This document shows, piece by piece, positions 51,927-61,386 of a DNA stretch of 64,000 nt. The DNA is from Emcibacter sp048269205 (GTDB lineage: Bacteria; Pseudomonadota; Alphaproteobacteria; Sphingomonadales; Emcibacteraceae): NCBI RefSeq assembly GCF_048269205.1, contig NZ_JBLXJC010000001.1:1178001-1242000 (forward strand), written 5' to 3'. Each line of letters begins with the position of its first letter. Within the stretch, counting starts at the first letter, position 1. A program made the position numbers and the translations under genes. The notes under the pieces were generated by a model, which saw nothing but the letters and a program-made list of their open reading frames with translations, ran no database searches and had not been told where the DNA came from.

Positions 51927-52002
51927 GGCCCCTTCGTCTAGTGGTCTAGGACGCCGCCCTTTCACGGCGGAAACACGGGTTCGAGTCCCGTAGGGGTCAC
52001 CA
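51927..52002 (+). tRNA. tRNA-Glu (anticodon TTC)
   Basis: A 76-base tRNA with encoded CCA. The acceptor arms GGCCCCT and AGGGGTC pair (one G-U). The anticodon arm CCGCC / GGCGG encloses CTTTCAC, giving TTC. The T-arm GGTTCGAGTCC is present. Confidence 0.97.
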
Positions 52003-52219
52003 TCCCTAAGTTTCAATAACTTAACAAAAGGATGGCTCAATGTTTCCAACTTTCTACAAAATGTTTGCCAGGTTTCAGGGGTTTTCGATCATCCAATAGT
52101 ATGGTCGAACCCAGACATGCTCCTTTTATTTTGCGAATATTCTGATATATTCCCGGCATTCTTCCAGTTGAATAGTGCGAGGGCTGGAAAACCACGTTTC
52201 CAAATGTGATGTGCCGCGT
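52003..52219 (+). other. Intergenic region between tRNA-Glu and the AraC gene
   Basis: A weak hairpin (CCATCC ... GGATGG) lies just after the tRNA. Otherwise I see no gene, no integrase and no copy of the tRNA 3' end. Confidence 0.5.
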
Positions 52220-53245
52220 ATGCAAGTACCTACTCAAAGTGACATCAACAGAATTTATGAGGGCTTTAACGAAGCTTATCATGCTGAACCGGAACGGTTT
52301 GAGTTTCTGGATATAAGCCGGTTCGGAGATACGGATAACGGCCTGAGACTTCAACTGAATGATGATGTCGCACAGGGCTATTGGGAACTTTACAGGCCGA
52401 ATAATGAATTATTGATATGTCTTGCTGAAGGACATTATCACGCTCCCTATAGTCAGGAGATCGTCCCGACAAGGGATTTGGTAACCCTGCGTTTCGTGCT
52501 GTCAGGTGATTACGGCCTGATGTTTGACAATCTGGATAACGTGACAATCCCTCCGGCGTCAGCGTCCATTATCTATACGGAAGAAGACCGGAAATTTGAT
52601 TTGTCTATTGCCAACGACAGTCATCTCAGTTCGGTTACGCTTCATATGAAACCAGAGTTCTTATACAAGGGGTTTGGCGTTGATCGCGCCAGTTTGCCGT
52701 CGCATCTCCAGGATGTGGTTTTCGGAGATGCAGGGGATAAAAACCTGTATAACTTTCCCCTGAGCCCTGGCATGATGAACAATATTCTTGATTTGTTGCG
52801 TATGCCGTATCAGGGTGCGCGGCGGCGGATTTTCACCGAAGCCAAAACAGCGGAGCTGATTTGCCGGCTGTTCCAGGAAATCGAGGATGACTTCAAGGCA
52901 ACACCGGTGTTGGCTACCCCGGCGCATACCTTGAAAATGAAACTCTATGAAGCGCAGCGTATTTTGGTTGCCAATTACCGTTCTCCGCCGACGATAGCGG
53001 TTTTGGCGCGAAAGGTCGGGCTTAACCGTACCCGGCTGTGTATGGAATTCAGGGAAATGTTCGGCGTGACAATCGCCGAATTTGCGCAGAGTTACAGGAT
53101 GAACAAGGCGCGCGAGCTTCTCCAGGACCGCAATCTGAGTATTTCCCAAGTTGCCGAGGCTGTCGGTTATGAACATCCGACGAATTTCACGGCTGCTTTT
53201 AAAAAACAGTATGGTTTTTTACCAAAGGTTATCAGGCTGTTGTAA
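52220..53245 (+). CDS. AraC family transcriptional regulator (PchR-like)
   Basis: A 341-residue regulator. An N-terminal ligand-binding half of about 235 residues is followed by a C-terminal AraC double helix-turn-helix (PPTIAVLARKVGLNRTRLCMEFREMFGVTIAEFAQSYRMNKARELLQDRNLSISQVAEAVGYEHPTNFTAAFKKQYGFLPK). PchR-type members often control adjacent TonB receptor genes, and one follows here. The start is uncertain: ATG 52220 lacks a clear ribosome binding site, and the frame is open to GTG 52175. Confidence 0.88.
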   Translation: MQVPTQSDINRIYEGFNEAYHAEPERFEFLDISRFGDTDNGLRLQLNDDVAQGYWELYRPNNELLICLAEGHYHAPYSQEIVPTRDLVTLRFVLSGDYGLMFDNLDNVTIPPASASIIYTEEDRKFDLSIANDSHLSSVTLHMKPEFLYKGFGVDRASLPSHLQDVVFGDAGDKNLYNFPLSPGMMNNILDLLRMPYQGARRRIFTEAKTAELICRLFQEIEDDFKATPVLATPAHTLKMKLYEAQRILVANYRSPPTIAVLARKVGLNRTRLCMEFREMFGVTIAEFAQSYRMNKARELLQDRNLSISQVAEAVGYEHPTNFTAAFKKQYGFLPKVIRLL

Positions 53246-53270
53246 GATATATTTCATATATTCTGATCAT

Positions 53271-53301
53271 TGCATCATTCATTCGTACGACTTCATCATT
53301 C
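53271..53301 (+). promoter_or_regulatory. Two direct repeats 21 bp apart upstream of the TonB receptor gene
   Basis: TGCATCATTC (53271-53280) and TTCATCATTC (53292-53301) lie on the same DNA face, two helical turns apart. AraC-type activators bind such direct repeats, and the araC gene is immediately upstream. Confidence 0.4.
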
Positions 53302-53392
53302 TTGGCAAGTTGTTTCTGCTACTAGTGGCATTCCTTAATAAACAAAAAGCCCTGCGGTATGTGCTGCACTGAACCTTTCGAAAGGATGAGGA

Positions 53393-55657
53393 ATGAAAAC
53401 TACACCTGATTTCAACAATCGGAAGCGATTGTCCCAGAGACTGACAGAGACAACGGCTCTTGCAAGCATTTTGCTGTCGGGCGGATTCGCTGTATCGACC
53501 CTGGCGTCTGCCGAAGAAGCGGCAAATATGACCAACTTTGATGAAATTGTTGTGACTGCCCGGAAACGCTCCGAGACACTTCTGGATGTGCCGATGAGCA
53601 TTAATGTGGTATCGGAAGCCAGGATCGAGAAAATGGGCGCCAATGACTTTACCGATATTCTTGGTACAGTACCCAGCCTGACGGCCTATCAAAACGGTCC
53701 GGGCCGGACCCGTATTGCAATCCGTGGCGTTTCCAACGGTGGCGGTAACGACAATGATACCCAGAACCAGGAAACAGTGGGTGTTTATCTGGATGAAATT
53801 CCGATTTCCATGGGTGCACTTAATCCTGAGCTGAGCCTGTTTGACCTTGAGCGGGTCGAAGTTCTGCGCGGACCGCAAGGAACCTTGTACGGTGCCGGTT
53901 CCATGTCCGGAACCATTCGCCTGGTTTCCAAGAAGCCGAACCTGAATGAAGTGGAAGGCAAGGCGGAAGTCGGTCTGTCCACCATCAACAAAGGCGGAGA
54001 GAACTATTCCCTCAAAGGTCTGGTCAATGTGCCGATCATTGAAGACAAGATTGCCCTGCGTACCAGCGGTTACTTCCTGAGCAACGGCGGTTATATTGAC
54101 AATGTACTGGCAGGCCACGAAGCAGAAGACGTGAACAACGGCACGTCTAAAGGTGTGAAAGTTGCCGCGCGCTTCCAGGTCAATGATGCCCTCACGCTTG
54201 ATTTCACATTCATGCATCATGATTATTCCGACAACGGTCGTCCTGAAGATGTGGACTCCGCCGGGGAACTGGCCCGGAACTATCCGTCATTTGACGGCTA
54301 TGATGACGAGATGCAGATTTACAACCTGACCATGACTTATGATATGGGCGCAGCTGAATTGGTCTCTTCAACATCATACTTCAAACGTGATGTGATCAAC
54401 CCCCGGTCACTGGACCAGTTTTATGTTTTGGTAGATGGATTTGGCGATCTGACACCGCACGAACTTGTTGATTTCACCAAGACAGATACTTTTGTTCAGG
54501 AACTACGCGTTGCTTCCACTACGGATAGCCCGCTTCAGTGGACGGTCGGCACCTATTTTGACCAGAAAGACGTGGCCTATGAAAATACTTGGCCTGTTCC
54601 GGGTTCCGATGACGTGCTGGGCGTTCCTGCTTCCGACTTTGGCGCGCCGACCGATTACATCTATTACGGTACGGATGATCTGACAGTTAAGTCGTTTGCC
54701 TTGTTTGGTGAGGCTTACTATAGCTTTGACAAGCTGACTGTTACGGCCGGACTGCGTTATTTCAACTGGAAACAGGATATTGCCACATATGTATCCGGTA
54801 TCATTGCCGGTGGCGCGGAAACGGATAATCCGGCCCAGGGTAAAGCTGACGGCTTTAATCCCAAGCTTAACGTTTCCTATGACCTGACCGACGATATGCT
54901 GGTTTATGGCCAGGTGGCCCGTGGTTTCCGCTATGGTGGTATCAATGCCTCCATTCCGCTGGATGTTTGTGGTGCTGAAGTTGATGCCTTGGGTATCGAC
55001 GTTGATACCCTCAAGACCTTTGCACCTGATAAAACCTGGAACTACGAAGCCGGTGTCAAGGGCCGTATGATGGACGGCAAGTTGATGGTCAATGCAGCTG
55101 TGTTCCTGATTAAATGGGATGACGTGCAGACCAGCCGCCGCTTTGAATGCGGTTTCGGTTACCGTGAGAATGTGACGGACCTGACCAGTAAAGGGGTTGA
55201 GTTCGAAGTAAGCGCCAACCTTGTTGAAGGCCTGACTTTCAGCGCTGGCGGTACTTACATGAATTCCAACCTGGATACGGACATTCCGAGCCTGAACGCT
55301 GTTTCCGGTGACCGTGCGCCTTATGTTCCGGAATTCAGCCTCAATGCCACACTGGAATATGTTCATCAGCTGTCTGATGAGATGGACGGATTTGTCTGGC
55401 TCAACTACCAGCATGTCGGACATCGTCAGACTGAGTTCAACCGGGCCTATGCCGATTATCGGGATATGGACGCCTATAATCTGGCTAACATCCGGGTTGG
55501 CGTAACATGGGACAATATGGAAGTTTCCCTGTTTGCCGACAACCTGTTTGACAGTCGTGGCGTTGTACGGTCACTGCGTCGGGCACCGTTTGATCCGGAT
55601 GGGGCAATTCGCGTTCAGCCGCGTACCATTGGTCTCACTGCCAAGACTGAATTCTGA
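53393..55657 (+). CDS. TonB-dependent receptor
   Basis: A 754-residue outer-membrane transporter. A signal sequence (about 1-40) precedes the TonB box-like EIVVTARKR and the plug domain (DVPMSINVVSEARIEKMGANDFTDILGTVPSL ... RVEVLRGPQGTLYGAGSMSGTIRLVSKKP). The 22-strand barrel ends in a C-terminal Phe (GLTAKTEF). The family (many members in Sphingomonadales and related orders) imports organic ligands as well as iron chelates. The substrate is unknown; a hydrolase and catabolic genes follow. GGATGAGG precedes the ATG. Confidence 0.95.
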   Translation: MKTTPDFNNRKRLSQRLTETTALASILLSGGFAVSTLASAEEAANMTNFDEIVVTARKRSETLLDVPMSINVVSEARIEKMGANDFTDILGTVPSLTAYQNGPGRTRIAIRGVSNGGGNDNDTQNQETVGVYLDEIPISMGALNPELSLFDLERVEVLRGPQGTLYGAGSMSGTIRLVSKKPNLNEVEGKAEVGLSTINKGGENYSLKGLVNVPIIEDKIALRTSGYFLSNGGYIDNVLAGHEAEDVNNGTSKGVKVAARFQVNDALTLDFTFMHHDYSDNGRPEDVDSAGELARNYPSFDGYDDEMQIYNLTMTYDMGAAELVSSTSYFKRDVINPRSLDQFYVLVDGFGDLTPHELVDFTKTDTFVQELRVASTTDSPLQWTVGTYFDQKDVAYENTWPVPGSDDVLGVPASDFGAPTDYIYYGTDDLTVKSFALFGEAYYSFDKLTVTAGLRYFNWKQDIATYVSGIIAGGAETDNPAQGKADGFNPKLNVSYDLTDDMLVYGQVARGFRYGGINASIPLDVCGAEVDALGIDVDTLKTFAPDKTWNYEAGVKGRMMDGKLMVNAAVFLIKWDDVQTSRRFECGFGYRENVTDLTSKGVEFEVSANLVEGLTFSAGGTYMNSNLDTDIPSLNAVSGDRAPYVPEFSLNATLEYVHQLSDEMDGFVWLNYQHVGHRQTEFNRAYADYRDMDAYNLANIRVGVTWDNMEVSLFADNLFDSRGVVRSLRRAPFDPDGAIRVQPRTIGLTAKTEF

Positions 55658-55710
55658 TTTTTGGTGTAAGGCGCAACTGTTCGTCTGTTCATCAGGAATA
55701 CTGACCCGTC

Positions 55711-56931
55711 ATGACGATGATAGTGATCGAAAATGTTGATATTTTTGACGGCCTTTCGCCGGAGATCATGGAAAATCATCATGTGGTTATCGAGCAGGGG
55801 CGCATAAAAGAAATTTCGCACCGGGAAGTTCGTCTTCCCGGTGCGTCTGTTATTTCCGGTCAGGGAAAAACCCTGATGCCGGGATTGATTGACGCTCATT
55901 ACCACGCCTGCCTGGTGCAGGTCAGCGGGTATGATTTGGCGACAATCCCTCCTTCATTATTATATCCCGCCGCAACCAATTTATTAGAGGCTTCCCTGCG
56001 CCGCGGTTTTACATCGGTTCGTGATGCGGGTGGCGCCGATTTTGGTTTGGCGGAAGCAACCCGTACGGGGATCATCAACGGGCCTCGTATATTCTGTTCA
56101 GGCAGGCCATTGACCCAGACCGGCGGTCATGGGGATATGCGGTCCAGATCTCACACTGAACCGTGTCTTTGCGCATCCCACCAGGGCCATATGGTTGCAG
56201 TTGTCGATGGTGAGGATGAGATACGCAAGGCCGTCAGGGAGGAATTCCGCAAAGGCGCCCATCAGATTAAAATTATGCTCAACGGTGGCATCTCATCGGA
56301 AACTGACCCTGTGTGGTTGTGTCAGTTCACGGATGCTGAAATCAGAGCTGCTGTCGATGAGGCAAATCGTCGCCGTTCATATGTCATGGCCCATGTCTAT
56401 CAGGACCGGCAGATCCGCAAGGCGGTTGATCTTGGCATAAGAACAATTGAGCATGGAAATTTCCTCACCCTGGATACGGCACATTATATGACCGACAAAG
56501 ATGTGTTTCTTGTACCGACTTTGGTCACTTACAAAGCTTTGCGCGACAAAGGCCGGAGATTCGGCTTTACGGATGAGCAATTCCGCAAACTGGATGAGGT
56601 GAGTGGGGCAGGTCTGCAAAGCCTTGAAAATGCGGTTGCCGCCGGGATTAAAACCGGGTTTGGTACTGACTTGATCGGTGAAATGCATGTGCATCAGACA
56701 GAAGAATTTCTCATTCGAAAAGAAGTGCAGTCCTCTTTTGAGATTCTCAGATCCGCGACTTCGGTAAATGCGGAGATCCTCAATAAAACCGGGGAGCTGG
56801 GTGTTGTAGCCGAAGGGGCATTAGCCGACCTTCTTTTGGTGAATGGCAATCCTCTTGAGGATATATCTCTGTTGGCAGGGGATAGTCACAACCTGTCAAT
56901 GGTGATGAAAAACGGCGAAATTATTTCGTGA
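55711..56931 (+). CDS. Metal-dependent amidohydrolase family protein (imidazolonepropionase/prolidase-like)
   Basis: A 406-residue amidohydrolase. The metal ligands are all visible: HxH in GLIDAHYHACLV, the carboxylated-lysine segment HQIKIMLNGGISSE, His in VMAHVY, His in TIEHGNFL, and Asp in GFGTDLIG. This subgroup hydrolyses dipeptides, N-acyl amino acids or carbamates. There is no signal peptide, so it acts in the cytoplasm on an imported compound. It begins 53 bp after the TonB receptor gene and probably shares its operon. Confidence 0.9.
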   Translation: MTMIVIENVDIFDGLSPEIMENHHVVIEQGRIKEISHREVRLPGASVISGQGKTLMPGLIDAHYHACLVQVSGYDLATIPPSLLYPAATNLLEASLRRGFTSVRDAGGADFGLAEATRTGIINGPRIFCSGRPLTQTGGHGDMRSRSHTEPCLCASHQGHMVAVVDGEDEIRKAVREEFRKGAHQIKIMLNGGISSETDPVWLCQFTDAEIRAAVDEANRRRSYVMAHVYQDRQIRKAVDLGIRTIEHGNFLTLDTAHYMTDKDVFLVPTLVTYKALRDKGRRFGFTDEQFRKLDEVSGAGLQSLENAVAAGIKTGFGTDLIGEMHVHQTEEFLIRKEVQSSFEILRSATSVNAEILNKTGELGVVAEGALADLLLVNGNPLEDISLLAGDSHNLSMVMKNGEIIS

Positions 56932-56961
56932 ATTCAATCAGATCGTAGTCAGGATACAGCT

Positions 56962-57594
56962 ATGCGGAACATCATACTCTCTCTTTTCGTCTCATTAACC
57001 CTCTCTCTGGTAACGATAACCGGTGCTATGGCTTCCGAGGTTGTCAGGGTTCTGATGGCAACAGATGCAGGGGATATCCTATTGGAACTATATCCTGAAC
57101 GGGCACCCGCGACTGTCGAAAATTTCCTCCGTTATGTGGACGGGGGGTATTATAGCGGCGGTGAATTTTATCGTGTGGTGCGTCAGGACAACCAGGCCCA
57201 AAATAACATCAGGATCGAGGTAATCCAGGGGGGCAGGGGAATGGATGTCGAAACAGAAGTCTTTCCGCCTGTGGTTCATGAAACGACTAAAAGCAGTGGT
57301 CTTCTTCACAAGGATGGCGTGATTTCAATGGGACGCTTTAAGCCGGGCAGTGCGACATCTGAATTTTTTATTTGCATCGGCGACCAGCCAAGTCTCGATT
57401 ACGGGGGGATGCGTAACCCCGATGGCCAGGGGTTTGCCGCTTTTGGCAAAGTCATCACCGGCATGGATATCGTGCGTCGGGTTCAGAAGATGCCAACCAT
57501 TCAGCCCATGGGCGATGAACTTGAATATACCAGTGGACAGATGTTGGTGAAACCTGTGGCCATCCAGTCGGTTACAAGGATTAACGCCCCTTAA
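56962..57594 (+). CDS. Exported cyclophilin-type peptidyl-prolyl isomerase
   Basis: A 210-residue protein with a signal peptide (about 1-24, ending GAMASEV). The cyclophilin core appears as TDAGDILLELYPERAPATVENFLRYVDGGYYSGGEFYRVV ... GVISMGRFKPGSATSEFFICIGDQPSLDYGG ... GFAAFGKVITGMDIV. It would catalyse proline isomerisation in the periplasm. It follows the amidohydrolase by 30 bp. Confidence 0.92.
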   Translation: MRNIILSLFVSLTLSLVTITGAMASEVVRVLMATDAGDILLELYPERAPATVENFLRYVDGGYYSGGEFYRVVRQDNQAQNNIRIEVIQGGRGMDVETEVFPPVVHETTKSSGLLHKDGVISMGRFKPGSATSEFFICIGDQPSLDYGGMRNPDGQGFAAFGKVITGMDIVRRVQKMPTIQPMGDELEYTSGQMLVKPVAIQSVTRINAP

Positions 57595-57706
57595 GGCACA
57601 AATATAAGCCAGGGTTTTGGGGCATTCTTTTAGCCATGATATCCGATAATTTACATGCCCCGTTTCACTCCACCAGTTGACAGGCGGGAAAATTGCTCCT
57701 AAGGTG

Positions 57707-57724
57707 TATGCAAACGTATGCATT
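57707..57724. promoter_or_regulatory. LacI-type operator 1 (upstream of the GST gene)
   Basis: TATGCAAACGTATGCATT is one of four related dyads in this locus, centred on CG with TGCAA/TTGCA-like arms. It lies 35 bp before the preferred GST start and contains the tempting but unlikely ATG at 57708. Confidence 0.65.
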
Positions 57725-57758
57725 AAATATTCAAGTCATTATCCTGGGAAGTCAAGCC

Positions 57759-58526
57759 GTGCCGATACGTGAATGTAATGATGCCGAAGTTTTAAACCTG
57801 AAAGGGCTGCATCTTTTCCATACCAATGTGTCCAACTGTTCAACGCGGGTGCGTTTGTTGCTGGAGGAGAAGGGACTTTCCTGGACCAGTCATCATCTCA
57901 ACCTGGTGAAAAGGGAAAATCTGACGGAATCCTATTTCCGTATCCATCCAAATGGCCTGGTGCCGGCCCTTGTTGATGATGGTGTGCCGGTAACTGATTC
58001 CATCGATATTCTTTATTATCTGGAGGAAAAATATCCCCAGCCTGCTTTTTTGCCACAGGATAGCAACAGCCGTGAAGAAATCCGTAGGTGGATTGATCTG
58101 GCAGGGGAAATCCATGTCAAAGGCGTAAAGACCTTTGTCTATGGCAAGGCCGGACTGGTGACCAAGGACCGTTCAGAAATGGACCGGTATGAAAAGCTGG
58201 CCCCGGGGCGGGAACTGGTGGAGTTCCACTGGAAAAGCATAGAAGGCTTTCCGGCGGAAGATATTGAAGCCGCGGTTGCCATCCTCCAGGATAGTTTTGA
58301 GCGTGTCGAAGCTCAACTCGAAGGGCGCACCTATCTGGTCGGGGACAGCTATAGCCTCGCTGATATTACCTGGGTCGTGCAATATGTTTTGCTGACCGGC
58401 AAGGGCTATGACTTCACGCCCTATCCAAATATTCGTCGCTGGGTGGCGCATTTGGAAGAGCGTCGTGCCTTCAATCGGGCGGTAACAGACTGGCTGCCGG
58501 GTGGCGGCCGTGCCCCAACCCCCTGA
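57759..58526 (+). CDS. Glutathione S-transferase family protein
   Basis: A 255-residue GST. The thioredoxin-like N-domain (GLHLFHTNVSNCSTRVRLLLEEKGL, PNGLVPALVDDGVPVTDSIDILYYLEEKYP) is followed by a helical C-domain with YLVGDSYSLADITWVVQYVL. The overall layout, including a longer mid-region (KSIEGFPAEDIEAAVAIL), recalls LigE/LigF-type etherases, but specificity cannot be assigned. The start GTG 57759 is chosen because TGGGAAG lies seven bases upstream and because the upstream ATG 57708 falls inside a probable operator. Confidence 0.82.
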   Translation: MPIRECNDAEVLNLKGLHLFHTNVSNCSTRVRLLLEEKGLSWTSHHLNLVKRENLTESYFRIHPNGLVPALVDDGVPVTDSIDILYYLEEKYPQPAFLPQDSNSREEIRRWIDLAGEIHVKGVKTFVYGKAGLVTKDRSEMDRYEKLAPGRELVEFHWKSIEGFPAEDIEAAVAILQDSFERVEAQLEGRTYLVGDSYSLADITWVVQYVLLTGKGYDFTPYPNIRRWVAHLEERRAFNRAVTDWLPGGGRAPTP

Positions 58527-58591
58527 CGGACTTCCAATAAGCATGAAAAAGTGAAAGGGTGATTGCATTCCGAAAACTATTCTGATATCCA

Positions 58592-58609
58592 AATGCAAAC
58601 GATTGCATT
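58592..58609. promoter_or_regulatory. LacI-type operator 2 (upstream of the E3 gene)
   Basis: AATGCAAACGATTGCATT has perfect 7-bp arms (AATGCAA / TTGCATT) around ACGA, 43 bp before the dihydrolipoyl dehydrogenase ATG. Confidence 0.7.
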
Positions 58610-58652
58610 ATTTTTAATGGGCCCTTAACAAGGTCCTTGAGGAAAACGGGAA

Positions 58653-60059
58653 ATGACGGCAGAGATGGAAACATATGATGTGATTGTCATTGGTGGCGGT
58701 CCGGCAGGCTATGTGGCGGCTATCGAGGCCTCGCGCAAGGGTTTCAGGACGGCATTGGTGGAGGCGGAAAGTCTTGGCGGGACCTGCCTGAACTGGGGCT
58801 GTATACCCACCAAGGCGCTGCTCAGGTCGGCAGAGGTTGGCCATATCCTGGAAAATGCAGCTGAATTCGGCTTCAAGATCGGTGAGCCAAAGCTCGACTT
58901 TAAGCAGATGATCGCGCGCTCAAGAAAGGTGGCCGACCAGCTTTCAAAGGGTGTTCAGTTTCTGATGAAAAAAGCAAAGGTGGACCTGGTTAGCGGGTTT
59001 GCCAGGCTGGAAGGAAATAAACAGATATCCGTTGTCATGAATGACGGGGCAAGCAGACACCTCACAGCGCCCCACATCATTCTGGCAACGGGTGCCCGGG
59101 CGCGTTTTCCCGAGGGTCTGGAAGTCGATGGCAAACATATCTGGTCTTATCGGGAAGCGTTGAGTGCAAAGGCACTTCCAAAATCATTGTTGGTGATCGG
59201 GGCAGGGGCAATCGGGGCTGAATTTGCCAGTTTTTATCAAAGTCTGGGGACGAAAGTGACCCTGGTGGAAATGGCAGAAAGAATTTTACCGACAGAAGAT
59301 CCTGAAATTTCCACCTTTGTGGAAAAACAGTTCGCCAGGCAAGGGGTGTCGGTAAAAACCGGAACGTCTTTCGAGCTCGATAAGGTTTCCGGAGACAAGG
59401 TCAAGGGGCGTCTTGTCGCCGGTGATGCGACGGAAGAGATTGAAGCAGAGCGGGTTTTGGTGGCTATTGGCGTTGTGGGCAATACAGAAAATATCGGTCT
59501 TGAAAACACCGCTGCCAAACTGACGGGTAGTTTTATAAGAACCAGTGAATGGCTGGAGACGGATGAGCCCGGCCTCTATGCCATCGGCGATCTGGTGGAG
59601 GCACCAAGACTTGCCCATAAAGCCAGCCACGAAGCCTTGATATGTGTCAGAAAAATTGCCGGTGACAGCCATGTCCGGCCCATGGAAAAACTTTATATTC
59701 CTGGGTGTGTCTATAGCCATCCGCAGGTCGCCAGCGTCGGCTACACCGAACCGGCCGCTTTGTCGGCAGGCCGTCACATCAAGGTAGGGCGCTTCCCTCT
59801 CTCTGTGAATGGCAAGGCTATAGCCATCGGGGAAACCGAAGGGTTTGTCAAAGTTATATTTGATGCGGACAATAACGAACTCCTCGGCGCCCATATGGTC
59901 GGTGCAGAAGTGACCGAGTTGATACAGGGGTATGTCATTGCTTTGACTGTCGGCGCGGAACTTGACGATCTGGCGCATGTGATATTCCCTCATCCAAGCC
60001 TCTCGGAAGTGATGCATGAGGCGGTGCTGGATGCAGATGATCGTGCTATTCATATCTAG
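58653..60059 (+). CDS. lpdA: Dihydrolipoyl dehydrogenase (E3)
   Basis: A 468-residue FAD-disulfide oxidoreductase. It has VIVIGGGPAGYVAAIEA, the redox disulfide GGTCLNWGCIPTKALL, the NAD-binding LLVIGAGAIGAEFASFY, LYAIGDLVEAPRLAHKASHEA and the C-terminal HPHPSLSE-type motif (FPHPSLSEVMHEA) with the catalytic His-Glu pair. It reoxidises lipoyl groups of 2-oxo-acid dehydrogenases. Together with the E1 alpha gene at 63317 it suggests a dedicated dehydrogenase complex in this locus. It has its own LacI-type operator. Confidence 0.94.
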   Translation: MTAEMETYDVIVIGGGPAGYVAAIEASRKGFRTALVEAESLGGTCLNWGCIPTKALLRSAEVGHILENAAEFGFKIGEPKLDFKQMIARSRKVADQLSKGVQFLMKKAKVDLVSGFARLEGNKQISVVMNDGASRHLTAPHIILATGARARFPEGLEVDGKHIWSYREALSAKALPKSLLVIGAGAIGAEFASFYQSLGTKVTLVEMAERILPTEDPEISTFVEKQFARQGVSVKTGTSFELDKVSGDKVKGRLVAGDATEEIEAERVLVAIGVVGNTENIGLENTAAKLTGSFIRTSEWLETDEPGLYAIGDLVEAPRLAHKASHEALICVRKIAGDSHVRPMEKLYIPGCVYSHPQVASVGYTEPAALSAGRHIKVGRFPLSVNGKAIAIGETEGFVKVIFDADNNELLGAHMVGAEVTELIQGYVIALTVGAELDDLAHVIFPHPSLSEVMHEAVLDADDRAIHI

Positions 60060-60070
60060 GGAACCGCCAG

Positions 60071-61330
60071 ATGCGTAAAGACTTTGAAAAAGTATCAGAG
60101 CAGGAGGTTCTTGACCTACATGCTTCCGGCCGGCCGGGAAAACTGGGTATGCTCAGCACCAAACCCCTGGCTTCTGCCCGTGATCTGTCAATTCTCTATT
60201 CGCCGGGGGTCGCCTGGCCCTGCATCCAGATTGAAAAGGATGCTGACCGGGCTTACGACTATACCTCGCTGGGTAACCTGGTGGCGGTAGTCACCAACGG
60301 CTCGGCAGTGTTGGGGCTCGGGGATCTCGATCCGCTTGCGGCCAAACCGGTCATGGAAGGCAAGGCTGTATTGCTCAAAAGATTTGCCGACATAGATGCC
60401 TTCGATATTGAGCTGGACAGCAAGGATGTTGATGAGGTGATCAACTGTGTCCGGGTGATCGGGCGCAGCTTTGGCGGTATAAACCTGGAAGATATCAAGG
60501 CGCCCGACTGTTTTACTATCGAAAAGGAAGTGCAGGCCAAACTGGACCGGCCGGTTTTTCATGATGACCAGCATGGCACGGCTATTGTGGTTGCGGCTGG
60601 CATTCTCAATGCCCTGGAACTGGTGGGCAGGGACAGAAGGCAGAGCCGGGTTGTGGTCAATGGAGCCGGTTCTGCGGCGCTGTCCTGCATCGAAATGCTG
60701 AAGCACCTGGGCTTTCCCGGCGAAAATATCCTGATGTGTGATAGTCGCGGGGTTGTCTATAAAGGACGCAAGGACGGGATGAATGTCTGGAAAGAACCCC
60801 ATGCGGTTGAAACCAATTGTCGCAGTTTGAAGGACGCTATGTGCGGTGCTGATGTTTTTATCGGTTTGTCAGTGGCCGGCGCAGTGGATACGGAAATGGT
60901 GCAGTCCATGGCGGAGAAGCCGATAATTTTCGCTCTGGCCAATCCGGACCCGGAAATTGCACCCGAGCTGATCAGGGAAGTTGCCCCGGAAGCCATCATT
61001 GGTACCGGACGTTCTGATTATCCCAACCAGGTGAATAATGTTCTGGCCTTTCCGTATATTTTCCGGGGCGCCCTGGATGTGCGTGCCACTGCGGTCACCA
61101 TGGAAATGAAGCTGGCGGCCGTAGAGGCGATAGCCGGGATTGCACGGGAGGCTGCTGCGGATTGGGCATTTGGTCCTGATTGCGTCATTCCGTCACCATT
61201 TGATGACAGGTTGTTAGGCAGGGTGTCGCTTGCTGTGGCAGAAGCAGCGGCAGCCAGCAATGTTGCACGTAAGCCGATTGAAAACAGGGAAATGTATCTG
61301 GAAACCCTGTCTGCCCGGGCCGCAATCTGA
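60071..61330 (+). CDS. Malic enzyme (short form, no phosphotransacetylase domain)
   Basis: A 419-residue malate dehydrogenase (decarboxylating). It has ILYSPGVAWPCIQIE, the catalytic region GKAVLLKRFADIDAFDIEL, VFHDDQHGTAIVVAAGIL, Rossmann VVNGAGSAALSCIEML and GTGRSDYPNQVNNVLAFPYIFRGALDVRA. It is a second malic enzyme beside maeB (22528-24834), to which it is clearly related in its N-terminal two-thirds. It starts 11 bp after lpdA, so malate-to-pyruvate conversion is produced together with E3. Confidence 0.94.
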   Translation: MRKDFEKVSEQEVLDLHASGRPGKLGMLSTKPLASARDLSILYSPGVAWPCIQIEKDADRAYDYTSLGNLVAVVTNGSAVLGLGDLDPLAAKPVMEGKAVLLKRFADIDAFDIELDSKDVDEVINCVRVIGRSFGGINLEDIKAPDCFTIEKEVQAKLDRPVFHDDQHGTAIVVAAGILNALELVGRDRRQSRVVVNGAGSAALSCIEMLKHLGFPGENILMCDSRGVVYKGRKDGMNVWKEPHAVETNCRSLKDAMCGADVFIGLSVAGAVDTEMVQSMAEKPIIFALANPDPEIAPELIREVAPEAIIGTGRSDYPNQVNNVLAFPYIFRGALDVRATAVTMEMKLAAVEAIAGIAREAAADWAFGPDCVIPSPFDDRLLGRVSLAVAEAAAASNVARKPIENREMYLETLSARAAI

Positions 61331-61386
61331 ATCGAAAACGGCCGTGGGGAGGCAGTTCCTGTCCGTCCGTAATCGATATTTTCAGT

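Noticed and set aside
51927..52219. Genomic-island attachment at tRNA-Glu
   Set aside because: The genes after the tRNA look accessory, but no second copy of the tRNA 3' end and no integrase was found up to the window end.
57708..57758. ATG 57708 as the GST start codon
   Set aside because: It lies inside a repeated operator motif and adds atypical residues. GTG 57759 has the better ribosome binding site.
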